A stretch of 64,000 nucleotides of DNA from CBDFGN01 sp965247065 (GTDB lineage Bacteria > Bacteroidota > Bacteroidia > Cytophagales > Cyclobacteriaceae): the NCBI GenBank assembly GCA_965247065.1, contig CBDFGN010000006.1, positions 930,001 through 994,000 on the forward strand. Direction: 5' to 3'. The position numbers were made by a program, and so were the translations under genes. Each line of letters opens with the position of its first letter. The first letter of the stretch is position 1. The notes beneath the pieces were generated by a model. It ran no database searches. It was given only the letters and a program-made list of their open reading frames with translations, and was not told the origin of the DNA. Below are positions 57,801 through 64,000 of this stretch, piece by piece.

Positions 57801-58105
57801 TTGAGCGCAGGTCTTCGGATTTTACCATTAGAAACACTTCCTATTTTAAACTGCGCCAATTACAATTGGGATATACGGTGCCCCGGGAGCTGTTGAGTTC
57901 AATACGAATTGATCGATTGAGATTTTTCCTGATGGCCGAAAACCTGTTTTGGATACAGGACAAAGATTTCCCGGGTCGGGATGCTGAAAATGTGACACTG
58001 GTACAGAGGGCAGGAGAAGTAAGTGTGTTCGATCTGTCGAGAACGGGTGATGCCTTTCCGAAAGCCACCTCGTTAGTTCTGGGATTGAATCTTACATTTA
58101 ACTAA
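54845..58105 (+). CDS. SusC/RagA-family TonB-dependent outer-membrane transporter
   Basis: 1086 residues. Signal peptide to about residue 38 (WILAALFLLAPIWANAQ), regulatory-like domain (SGTILDENSEPIAGVTVVIMG), plug (MVKSLQGRVAGLFVESDGN, then VLKDAAASSIYGSRAANGVIVVTT) and a barrel ending in LVLGLNLTFN. It imports ligand with the SusD at 58169, 63 bp downstream. It is a paralogue of the susC at 17783, not a copy; codon use is more GC-rich. The downstream GH32-like gene hints at a fructan-type ligand; this is inference. Confidence 0.95.
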   Translation: MENSLPHLLKVPWRQKQKPIQWILAALFLLAPIWANAQVSGTILDENSEPIAGVTVVIMGTTTGTITDIDGNYSIDAGTDQVLVFTYVGYTGQEITVGAQSVIDTQLALDITQLEELVVTGYTTERRQDLTGAIAVVDVDAVRNIPTGNMVKSLQGRVAGLFVESDGNVDGRPQRIMIRGVNTLGNNDPLYIIDGVPTTNSFVFQTLNPASVESIQVLKDAAASSIYGSRAANGVIVVTTKQGSREKINIDITSSVKMNSWGRQEDEVMTSLQLGEARWLGAVNDGTDPVTLNANFLYDWNGDFNNPVLNNVTLVTPVGGDPNFPAANTRWWEHLVRKESWVFSNELAISGSTENSNMLLNLAHYADNGQYIFTGYKRIQARLNLSTNFADDKITVGTNLMVMRSERKQDAERTFGIARNALSGFGDQVGYAGRHFLAPTFPAYGLDGTPGGPIGAGYTDAESGLVTAFYGKWDRYNQVATFGNVYLDIKPIENLVLRTSYGLDYNHFKEKNIDPIWQNGFMSNDVNSLDIFTTDDVRRTWSTTANYTLNAGPNRVNFLAGVEAIWNDFDTYYVGRRDFAVNDQEEFYVLSAATGETQSNQLTTGNRLLSYFGKINYAFSNRYLAAVTIRRDGSSRFGTENQYGTFPAVSVGWRINNEQFFQSNFVSDLKLRVSWGQVGNQEIGDKARFALYETRYGYLFNNGVGFPGFWTPHGTAYDLEGNDGGNLPSGFVSVQAGNDELKWETTEEINIGLDFAFLDDRLHGAFDYFTRETTDILIQPPIASAVGEGKVKWLNGATKENKGFELVLGWRDEKPDFSYSILGNVSRFKDKITELPEEVRTAYPGNSEQTILGHSEYTYFGYRTSGLFQSDAEVDAHATQIGAGPGRLRYVDLNSDGVIDALDQEYFATYLPDFVYGLQLDFIYKNFDLQIFGTGVQGRSGPHRSISCNNRTVSTGANSCPGVLNGWTPQNPNSTTPRPTLVDNNLERRSSDFTIRNTSYFKLRQLQLGYTVPRELLSSIRIDRLRFFLMAENLFWIQDKDFPGRDAENVTLVQRAGEVSVFDLSRTGDAFPKATSLVLGLNLTFN

Positions 58106-58168
58106 GACGGTTGACGGTTTCTCCACAAAACTTTAGAATAAAGTCTAATAAATAAAAAGAATTGAATC

Positions 58169-59905
58169 ATGAAATTTAATATTATATCTATACTCTTAGC
58201 GACAAACTTACTGATTCTTGGGTGTGGCGATGGGGAGTTCCTTGAGTACAAACCAAGAGGAACGTTAATTGAAGAGGATGTTGTCACTGTTGAAAATCTC
58301 GACAAGTTGGTGGTAGCAGGCTATGCTTCGATGGGAAATGATTTTTGGTTCGGACCGCTCACTTCAATGTGGGTATACGGAAGCGTTCGGTCGGATGATG
58401 CCCACAAAGGGGGAGGAAGTATTGCTGACCAGGGCGTAATCAATACCTTTGAGCAATATAACCTTACTCAAGCCGAGCAGGCGGGCAGACAATGGTATCT
58501 TCCCTCCACCTGGGAGGGCTACTACGAAATTATTTCCAGGGTAAATTTTGCTTTAAAAGCATTGAATCAGGCAACCGACGCTGAATTTCCAATGAGAACT
58601 GTGCGCATTGCCGAAATGCGTTTCATCCGAGGTCACGCTCATTTTATGGCCAAAAGAATTTTTAAGTTCATTCCGTTTATAGATGAAAACCTTACCGATG
58701 ATGAAATAAAGGAAACATCAAACCGGGTATATACCAGCGACGAGTTGTACGACAAAATTGCCGAGGATTTTCAATTTGGCGTGACCAACCTTCCGGCGAC
58801 GCAGCCGGAGGTGGGCAGGGCCAATCAAATGTCCGCCAGCGCTTATTTGGCCAAGCTACGGCTTTATCAGGCCTACGAACAGGATGACAACCACCAGGTA
58901 ATTAACATTAATCAGTCAAGGTTAAATGAAGTGGTAACGTTGCTCGACAATGTGATCAATTCAGGTCAGTACGCCTTGCAACCTGATTTTGGTGAAAATT
59001 TCCTATTTGGATTCGATAATGGTCCTGAATCAATATTTTCTGTTCAGTATTCCATAAGTGATGGAACTCCATTCGGAAGACTGCAAATGGGCACCAGCCT
59101 TAGCTACAGCTTGGCTCCTTTCTATAGTTGTTGTTGGTTTCATTTACCCAGCCAGGACATGGTGAATGCTTTTAGAACCGATGCCAATGGCCTTCCCTTG
59201 TTTGATACCTTCAATGATGTGCGGTTGGGAGATTCTGACCTTACTCCTAATGGCGTGACGGTTGATCCCCGGATCGACCATACCGTTGGTATCCAGGGCC
59301 ACCCCTTTAAATACCAGCCTGATATTCTTTATGACCATAGCTGGGAACGTGTTTCTGTATTATATGGTGGTTTTGGAAACATGAAAGAACAGCAATCGCA
59401 CAGATGTAGCTGTTTTTTCAAGAGAGGACCTTTTTTCGGATCTTCGGTGGATCTTCGGGTCATCCGTTATGGTGATGTTCTCCTCATGAAAGCCGAAGCG
59501 CTCATTGAGCTGGGCCGACACGACGAGGCCAGGCCCCTTATCAACCAGATAAGGGTAAGAGCCCAGAACAGCACCGGTATGCTGAAACATATGGACGGCA
59601 GTGATCCTTCCAATTTCTTTATAGGTGAATACGACACAAGTTTTCCATGGACCCAGGACAACGCTCGCAGGGCCCTGCAGTGGGAACGAAGAATGGAATT
59701 CGCAATGGAAGGGGACCGGTTTTTCGACCTGGTGCGTTGGGGCATGGCAGAACCCGTACTTAACGCCTATGTCAACCGGGAAAAGCAGCTGTTTGCCTAT
59801 CTGGAAAACGCACAATTCACCGCCGGCAGGGATGAATATTATCCTATTCCTCAAATAGAGATAGACTTTACCAGAGGTCTGTATGTGCAGAACGTAGGCT
59901 ACTGA
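58169..59905 (+). CDS. SusD/RagB-family outer-membrane lipoprotein
   Basis: 578 residues with lipoprotein signal (IISILLATNLLILGCGDGE), TPR-like helices (AEMRFIRGHAHFMAKRIF) and the conserved C-terminal RRMEFAMEGDRFFDLVRWG. It is the partner of the SusC just upstream. A perfect terminator follows at 59940, so susCD forms a two-gene operon. Confidence 0.95.
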   Translation: MKFNIISILLATNLLILGCGDGEFLEYKPRGTLIEEDVVTVENLDKLVVAGYASMGNDFWFGPLTSMWVYGSVRSDDAHKGGGSIADQGVINTFEQYNLTQAEQAGRQWYLPSTWEGYYEIISRVNFALKALNQATDAEFPMRTVRIAEMRFIRGHAHFMAKRIFKFIPFIDENLTDDEIKETSNRVYTSDELYDKIAEDFQFGVTNLPATQPEVGRANQMSASAYLAKLRLYQAYEQDDNHQVININQSRLNEVVTLLDNVINSGQYALQPDFGENFLFGFDNGPESIFSVQYSISDGTPFGRLQMGTSLSYSLAPFYSCCWFHLPSQDMVNAFRTDANGLPLFDTFNDVRLGDSDLTPNGVTVDPRIDHTVGIQGHPFKYQPDILYDHSWERVSVLYGGFGNMKEQQSHRCSCFFKRGPFFGSSVDLRVIRYGDVLLMKAEALIELGRHDEARPLINQIRVRAQNSTGMLKHMDGSDPSNFFIGEYDTSFPWTQDNARRALQWERRMEFAMEGDRFFDLVRWGMAEPVLNAYVNREKQLFAYLENAQFTAGRDEYYPIPQIEIDFTRGLYVQNVGY

Positions 59906-59939
59906 TCGAAGCTGGATTTAGACTCATCATAATTACTTG

Positions 59940-59979
59940 GTAAGGGGACGGATCGTTGGATTCGTCCCCTTACTTTTTG
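59940..59979 (+). terminator. Rho-independent terminator of the second susCD operon
   Basis: GTAAGGGGACG (59940-59950) pairs perfectly with CGTCCCCTTAC (59963-59973), followed by TTTTTG. Confidence 0.85.
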
Positions 59980-60007
59980 TTCTGAGTTCAGGGTTCTGAG
60001 TTCAGGG
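59979..60007 (+). repeat. tandem 14-bp repeat
   Basis: GTTCTGAGTTCAGG occurs twice in direct succession just after the terminator. Confidence 0.75.
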
Positions 60008-60131
60008 CCGGACTACAGATGCAGCTATCGGAATCCACAAAGAATTAGGACCAGGATTTCCGGAATCAGTTTATGCATCATTTTGTCAGAATCGCTGATT
60101 ACTGGATTAAGAGGATTGCACAGATATTGAT

Positions 60132-60287
60132 ATGACGGAATTGAAACATAAAGAGATAAAGAAAAAATTAATGGCGCTTCATTTGAAGTGCATAAAATTT
60201 TTAGGCAACGGTTTTCAGGAAGTGATTTATCAACGAGCTTTAACACATGAAAACTTTGGCAGCAAAAGTCTGACGTTCAGACGCTAA
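60132..60287 (+). pseudogene. GxxExxY-family protein fragment
   Basis: A 51-codon frame with HKEIKKKLMALHLKCIKF, then LGNGFQEVIYQRALTHE, matching the GxxExxY signature (GNGFQEVIY). Normal members have about 125 residues; here the second half is replaced by FRR and a stop. It is flanked by imperfect inverted words of the kind usually found around such genes (GCTGATTACTGGATTAAG at 60092 and TTAATCAGTGATCC at 60321). The function of the family is unknown. Confidence 0.6.
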
Positions 60288-60356
60288 TATTAAGCAATCC
60301 GCGAAATCATTAAATCTGTGTTAATCAGTGATCCAAACAAAGAATGCAAATCAAAA

Positions 60357-62210
60357 ATGAGAGAGGTGAGCCTAAGAGTATTAACCCTTCTACTAATTGC
60401 GATGATCTCGTTCACAACCACCACCGCCCAACAGTTTCAACGGGTGGAAGACCTGGCGAAAATAGACCATATACAGAACAGTAATGGTGTAGCCGTCGCT
60501 GACTACGACCAGGACGGCGACCTGGATATATTCATAGTCGGGATTGCGTCATTTGATCCTTCGGATGAAACCACCTGGAATCGGCTATTGAGAAATAATG
60601 GGGATGCCACTTTTGAGGAGGTAACCCTGGAAGCCGGGTTTGAAGATCAGTTTGTCAATAACGACGCCTCCGCTTTGCTGGGTGAGAAAACCGGGGCTGC
60701 CTGGGGTGATTATGACAATGATGGCTTTCCGGACCTGTTTTTGACCAACAGCCGGCTCGATCAGCTCTACCACAATGAGGGAGACGGCACTTTTGTGGAT
60801 GTCACAGAAGTAGCGGGTGTATCTGGTTGTTTTGACTGTATTAGTAACAGTGGTCTTTGGTGGGATCATGACCGCGATGGCGACCTGGATTTGTATGTGA
60901 GCGTCTTTAATGAGGAGAACAAGATCTACGAGAATGCGGGTGGCGGTTCTTTTGAGGATATTACTGGTCAAATGTTTCTGGATGATCCTGGAGCCACCTG
61001 GGCCAGTGTACCGCTTGATGTCGACAGAGACGGATGGCCGGACCTCTATGTTGTCAATGACTTTTTCGAAAACAAATTCTACCTGAACCTGGAGGGGCAA
61101 AGATTCACTGACGCCTCAGCTTCATATGGATTAAATGACAATGGTGATGGCATGGGAGTTGCGATAGGCGATTACAATAATGACGGTTTCTTTGATATTT
61201 ATGTCACCAATATTCACGCAAGACATACTAATCCCTTGTTCACAAACACAGGTAACCAGGGGTTTCTGGACATGGCCCAAGAAATGGGCGTAACCAACTC
61301 CGGCTGGGGCTGGGGAACCCAATTTCTGGACTATGATCATGATGGAGACGAGGATCTTTACGCGGTCAACGGGGTGGTCGAGGAATACCTGATAGAGATC
61401 TCCGAACAAGGTGAGGTTAATAATTTCTTGTTCAAAAACACGTTGATGGAGGGAGTTGATGGTTTTTTGGATGTGTCAGCCCAAACCGGAACGGGAGATA
61501 CAGCCAAGAGCCGGGGATTGGAAGTCTTCGACTATGATGGGGATGGGGATCTGGATCTTCTGGTGTCCAATGTTGAAGGATCACCGTTCTTGTACCGGAA
61601 TGAGATCATCAAAGACAGTCAAACCGATACAGCCAATTGGATACAAATATGGCTTGAGGGGACCACCTCCAACAGGGATGCAATAGGCACCGAAGTAAAA
61701 GTAACCGTGGCCGGAGAATCCTTTTACCGCTGGCATCACGGAGCCGGATTTCTTAGCCAGAGCTTGAAGCCGGTCCATTTTGGTCTTGCCTCGGCTCAGA
61801 TCATCGATGAGATCCGGGTCACCTGGCCCAGCGGACAGGTAGATGCCGTTTTTGATGTGGCTGCAAATCAGACCCTTCGCCTGAAAGAAGGCGACAATCC
61901 GGTAATCACCGGGGTGGAAGATGAAATTGCGAAACGATCCATTAAGGTCTACAATTATCCCAATCCGTTTTCCGGTTCCACCACTTTTCGGTTTGAACTA
62001 GCAAAACCCGGTGCTGTGGATCTGCGGATATTTTCAATCACGGGGATGGAAGTATTTAAATTGAATAGGGCCAATCATAATGCAGGTTCAGTGGAAATTA
62101 ACTGGGCAGGTGATGACAAAAATGGTAACGAGGTGGCCCCGGGGGTCTATTTTTATAGCGCGGATTTTGCGGGTAATCTGGTTAGGGGGAAGCTGGTGAA
62201 GATGGAGTAG
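60357..62210 (+). CDS. CRTAC1/FG-GAP-repeat protein with T9SS sorting domain
   Basis: 617 residues from the ATG at 60357, preferred because it begins the signal peptide (MREVSLRVLTLLLIAMISFT ... TTAQ). The body is a seven-bladed FG-GAP/VCBS propeller with repeated calcium loops (DYDQDGDLDIFIV, DYDNDGFPDLFLT, DHDRDGDLDLYVS, DYDHDGDEDLYAV, DYDGDGDLDLLVS). An ASPIC/UnbV domain follows (WLEGTTSNRDAIGTEVKV, then IRVTWPSGQVD) and a type-A T9SS C-terminal domain (YNYPNPFSGSTTFRFEL, APGVYFYSADF). It is secreted to the surface; the role, perhaps glycan binding, is unknown. It lies between susCD and the GH32-like gene on the same strand. Confidence 0.9.
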   Translation: MREVSLRVLTLLLIAMISFTTTTAQQFQRVEDLAKIDHIQNSNGVAVADYDQDGDLDIFIVGIASFDPSDETTWNRLLRNNGDATFEEVTLEAGFEDQFVNNDASALLGEKTGAAWGDYDNDGFPDLFLTNSRLDQLYHNEGDGTFVDVTEVAGVSGCFDCISNSGLWWDHDRDGDLDLYVSVFNEENKIYENAGGGSFEDITGQMFLDDPGATWASVPLDVDRDGWPDLYVVNDFFENKFYLNLEGQRFTDASASYGLNDNGDGMGVAIGDYNNDGFFDIYVTNIHARHTNPLFTNTGNQGFLDMAQEMGVTNSGWGWGTQFLDYDHDGDEDLYAVNGVVEEYLIEISEQGEVNNFLFKNTLMEGVDGFLDVSAQTGTGDTAKSRGLEVFDYDGDGDLDLLVSNVEGSPFLYRNEIIKDSQTDTANWIQIWLEGTTSNRDAIGTEVKVTVAGESFYRWHHGAGFLSQSLKPVHFGLASAQIIDEIRVTWPSGQVDAVFDVAANQTLRLKEGDNPVITGVEDEIAKRSIKVYNYPNPFSGSTTFRFELAKPGAVDLRIFSITGMEVFKLNRANHNAGSVEINWAGDDKNGNEVAPGVYFYSADFAGNLVRGKLVKME

Positions 62211-62590
62211 GATGGATATCCGATCGACGATTAACGGGCGCCAGGGGCGCCATTTTCGATTTTTGAAGTGACCTGCCGCACTGCCTTATGTTGTAAATCC
62301 TAAATCCGAAACTCAAAATCCCAAGCAAGTCCAAAGCACCAAACCGAAATGACCAAACAAATCTCAACTGACCATTTAAAGACCCGGGCAGCTTTGGTTT
62401 GAAATTTGGAGCTTCAGGTTTGCATGGTTTTTTTGGGATTTTCGATTTGGGGTTTTGTAACCGTCCTAAAGGCCTGACATCTCGCTCAAAGTCTCCTTAT
62501 CCGAAAGATTCCTTTGGAAAAGGGGCTTTGAGGCATGAAGGCCCCGATTTCTGTGTGTAGGCCTGTAAAGGCTCTCTGAGGTGAATTTAA
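62211..62590. other. gene-free stretch with CCAAA/TTTGG repeat
   Basis: Contains the most complete copy of the armed repeat: left arm AAATCCTAAATCCGAAAC to CCAAACAAATC (62295-62362), spacer, right arm GGTTTGAAATTTGGAGC to GGGATTTTCGATTTGGGG (62395-62455). No coding potential apart from the chance frame through the repeat. Confidence 0.6.
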
Positions 62591-62620
62591 TTGACGAGAA
62601 CAAAAAAAATTAGTATTTTG
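62591..62620 (+). promoter_or_regulatory. candidate Bacteroidota promoter of the GH32-like gene
   Basis: TTG at 62591 and TATTTTG at 62613 approximate the -33 TTG and -7 TAnnTTTG boxes with 19 bp between. A start of transcription near 62626 would leave a short leader before the ATG at 62646. Confidence 0.45.
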
Positions 62621-62645
62621 TATAATGCCACGGAATCCACAAATC

Positions 62646-64000
62646 ATGAAAACCGCAGTTATTAGAACTGCCACAATTGCAGTTTGTTTAATATACATCG
62701 GGGCCTGTACCTCCATGCAAAATGGAACCGACAGCGACGATGTCCTGATTGCCGATTTTGAAGCCGGCGCTTTCGAAGATTGGTCAGTACATGGTGATGC
62801 ATTTGGTGACGGTCCGGTTCCCGGGCCGATCGGTGGGCAGGGGAGCCTGCAAAATTTCAAGGACAGTGGGTTTGTGAACTCATTTCATGGAGGAGACGGT
62901 ACAACAGGCATTTTGACCAGTCCGGAGTTCACCATCAATAGAAAGTATCTGAAATTCCTGATCGGCGGGGGTAAGCATGAGGATAAGACCGGAATTCAGC
63001 TGGAGGTCGATGGGAAAATTGTCCGCAGTGAAACCGGTCATGATAACCACACCTTATGGTCCATCGCCTGGGATGTGAATGAGTTGGCCGGGAAGACCGG
63101 CCGTTTAAAAATTGTGGACCAGGTCACAGAAAAATGGGGACACATTACCGTAGATCATATCATCTTAAGTGATCTGGCCGGTCCGATTATCACCTATCAG
63201 GAGTTCACACAGGAAGAATCATTGAAAAGAGCCACTGATGCTTTAACAGCTGCCATTCCTAAGGCCGAGACCAGTGTTGAACGTCCCGTCTATCATTTTC
63301 ACCCGCCTGCCCAATGGATGAATGATCCCAATGGTCCCCTATATTACAAAGGTTATTACCACGTTTTCTATCAATACAATCCCTACGCCGATACCTGGGG
63401 GCGCATGCACTGGGGCCACGCCCGCAGCAAAGACCTGGTACACTGGGAGCATCTTCCAATTGCGCTTTGGCCCTCGCATGAGCTTGGAGAACAGCACTGC
63501 TATTCCGGTAGCGCTACCATCACCGGTGAAGGCAAACCGATGCTTTTTTATACCAGCGTACCGTTCAGGACAAATGCAGAGATCGGAAAGTATCGTCACC
63601 GCGAGGAATGGGCGGCCATAAGCGACGATGATATGATGACCTGGACCAAAATACCTCACCTCATCGAGCACACCACTAAGGAGGGAGAACGCATCTCGGC
63701 TCAGGACCCATTCGTATTTAAGCGCAATAATAAAACCTATTTGGTTTCCACCTCCAAGAGCGGATATAATACAACACAGAGCCTGCATATTTATGAAGCA
63801 GTCGATCAGTCATTGACTAAATGGGATCATAGGGGGGAGTTCTTCGATAAAGTCATGGCCTGCCCCAATTTGGTGAACTTCGGAGATAAATGGGCCCTTA
63901 TGCTAATGCGGCATTATTATGTAGGGACAATTGATTGGGAAACGTTCAGGTTGGAGGCCAGGAAGATTGATGATCTGGTCTACGGCACCGACTTTAACGC
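62646..64000 (+). CDS. GH32-like lipoprotein with altered catalytic motifs, cut by window end
   Basis: From the ATG at 62646 (lipoprotein signal MKTAVIRTATIAVCLIYIGACTS) the frame is open to the window end. Residues 35-200 form a beta-sandwich (LIADFEAGAFEDWSVHGDAF) as found before GH32/levanase-type domains in Bacteroidota. The five-bladed GH32 propeller starts with HFHPPAQWMNDPNGP; the nucleophile is D227. The RDP box reads SAQDPFVF (D354 kept) and the EC box reads VMACPNL with Ala405 where the acid/base Glu is expected. An ATG 21 bp upstream is in frame, but the signal and promoter favour 62646. Fructan or related beta-fructoside binding or hydrolysis is the family role. Confidence 0.85.
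   Translation, partial: MKTAVIRTATIAVCLIYIGACTSMQNGTDSDDVLIADFEAGAFEDWSVHGDAFGDGPVPGPIGGQGSLQNFKDSGFVNSFHGGDGTTGILTSPEFTINRKYLKFLIGGGKHEDKTGIQLEVDGKIVRSETGHDNHTLWSIAWDVNELAGKTGRLKIVDQVTEKWGHITVDHIILSDLAGPIITYQEFTQEESLKRATDALTAAIPKAETSVERPVYHFHPPAQWMNDPNGPLYYKGYYHVFYQYNPYADTWGRMHWGHARSKDLVHWEHLPIALWPSHELGEQHCYSGSATITGEGKPMLFYTSVPFRTNAEIGKYRHREEWAAISDDDMMTWTKIPHLIEHTTKEGERISAQDPFVFKRNNKTYLVSTSKSGYNTTQSLHIYEAVDQSLTKWDHRGEFFDKVMACPNLVNFGDKWALMLMRHYYVGTIDWETFRLEARKIDDLVYGTDFN

Overview
The window reads as a chromosome segment of a Bacteroidota bacterium, most likely a marine or particle-associated Cytophagales-type organism (order-level guess, inferred from gene families only). The reasons are two SusC/SusD outer-membrane pairs, T9SS sorting domains of both the CHU_C and the type-A kind, lipoprotein and Tat signals on most catabolic enzymes, a CRTAC1/FG-GAP protein, and PVC-style cytochrome c/DUF1549/DUF1553/DUF1501 proteins of the sort shared by Cytophagales and Planctomycetes. 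It is an accessory region: mobile elements (IS91, IS21, IS982, IS256, IS1595 and at least four IS3 types) and their debris separate almost every metabolic cluster, and many genes are broken.

Layout. 1-1204: Tat-exported class V aminotransferase, cut by the window edge. 1308-3407: solo IS21 end and a decayed IS91 element with its tyrosine recombinase. 3581-4873: Tat-exported enolase-superfamily dehydratase. 5326-9958: first arm of a 4.6-kb inverted repeat (IS21 part, putative res site, serine recombinase, HigB/HigA-like toxin-antitoxin, a second recombinase HTH tail, one hypothetical gene). 9959-24455: the enclosed 14.5 kb, with SSS symporter, NHL beta-propeller protein, dhaL and dhaK on the minus strand, IS3 debris, then susC, susD and a sialidase-like gene on the plus strand and a broken DapA-family aldolase. 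24456-30126: second arm, inverted, carrying an IS982 insertion. 30571-31391: terminators and two 3' halves of tRNA genes. 31392-35126: cytochrome c lipoprotein (nonsense codon), sugar-phosphate isomerase-like protein, ThuA-like lipoprotein. 35400-36734: PqiA-like membrane pair. 37356-45056: IS1595 remnant, PSCyt1/DUF1549/DUF1553 lipoprotein (nonsense codon), DUF1501 Tat protein, BNR_4-like lipoprotein, and a broken lipoprotein. 45538-54223: three copies of one 1319-bp IS3 element around msrP and a large CHU_C surface protein. 54845-64000: second susC/susD pair, a CRTAC1-like T9SS protein and a GH32-like lipoprotein that runs off the end.

Together the intact genes describe uptake of oligosaccharides through SusCD, surface or periplasmic cleavage (sialidase-like, BNR_4-like, GH32-like), oxidation or dehydration of sugars and sugar acids (enolase-superfamily dehydratase, isomerase, ThuA-like) and phosphorylation of a small keto-sugar by DhaK/DhaL after symport.

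The most interesting structure is the 4.6-kb inverted repeat. Its arms look identical, including a shared istB frameshift, so the 14.5-kb catabolic segment between them could invert. Each arm also holds a serine recombinase with two alternative C-terminal HTH tails bounded by the same 20-bp sequence, with a toxin-antitoxin pair between them. All statements rest on reading the sequence; no database search was run.
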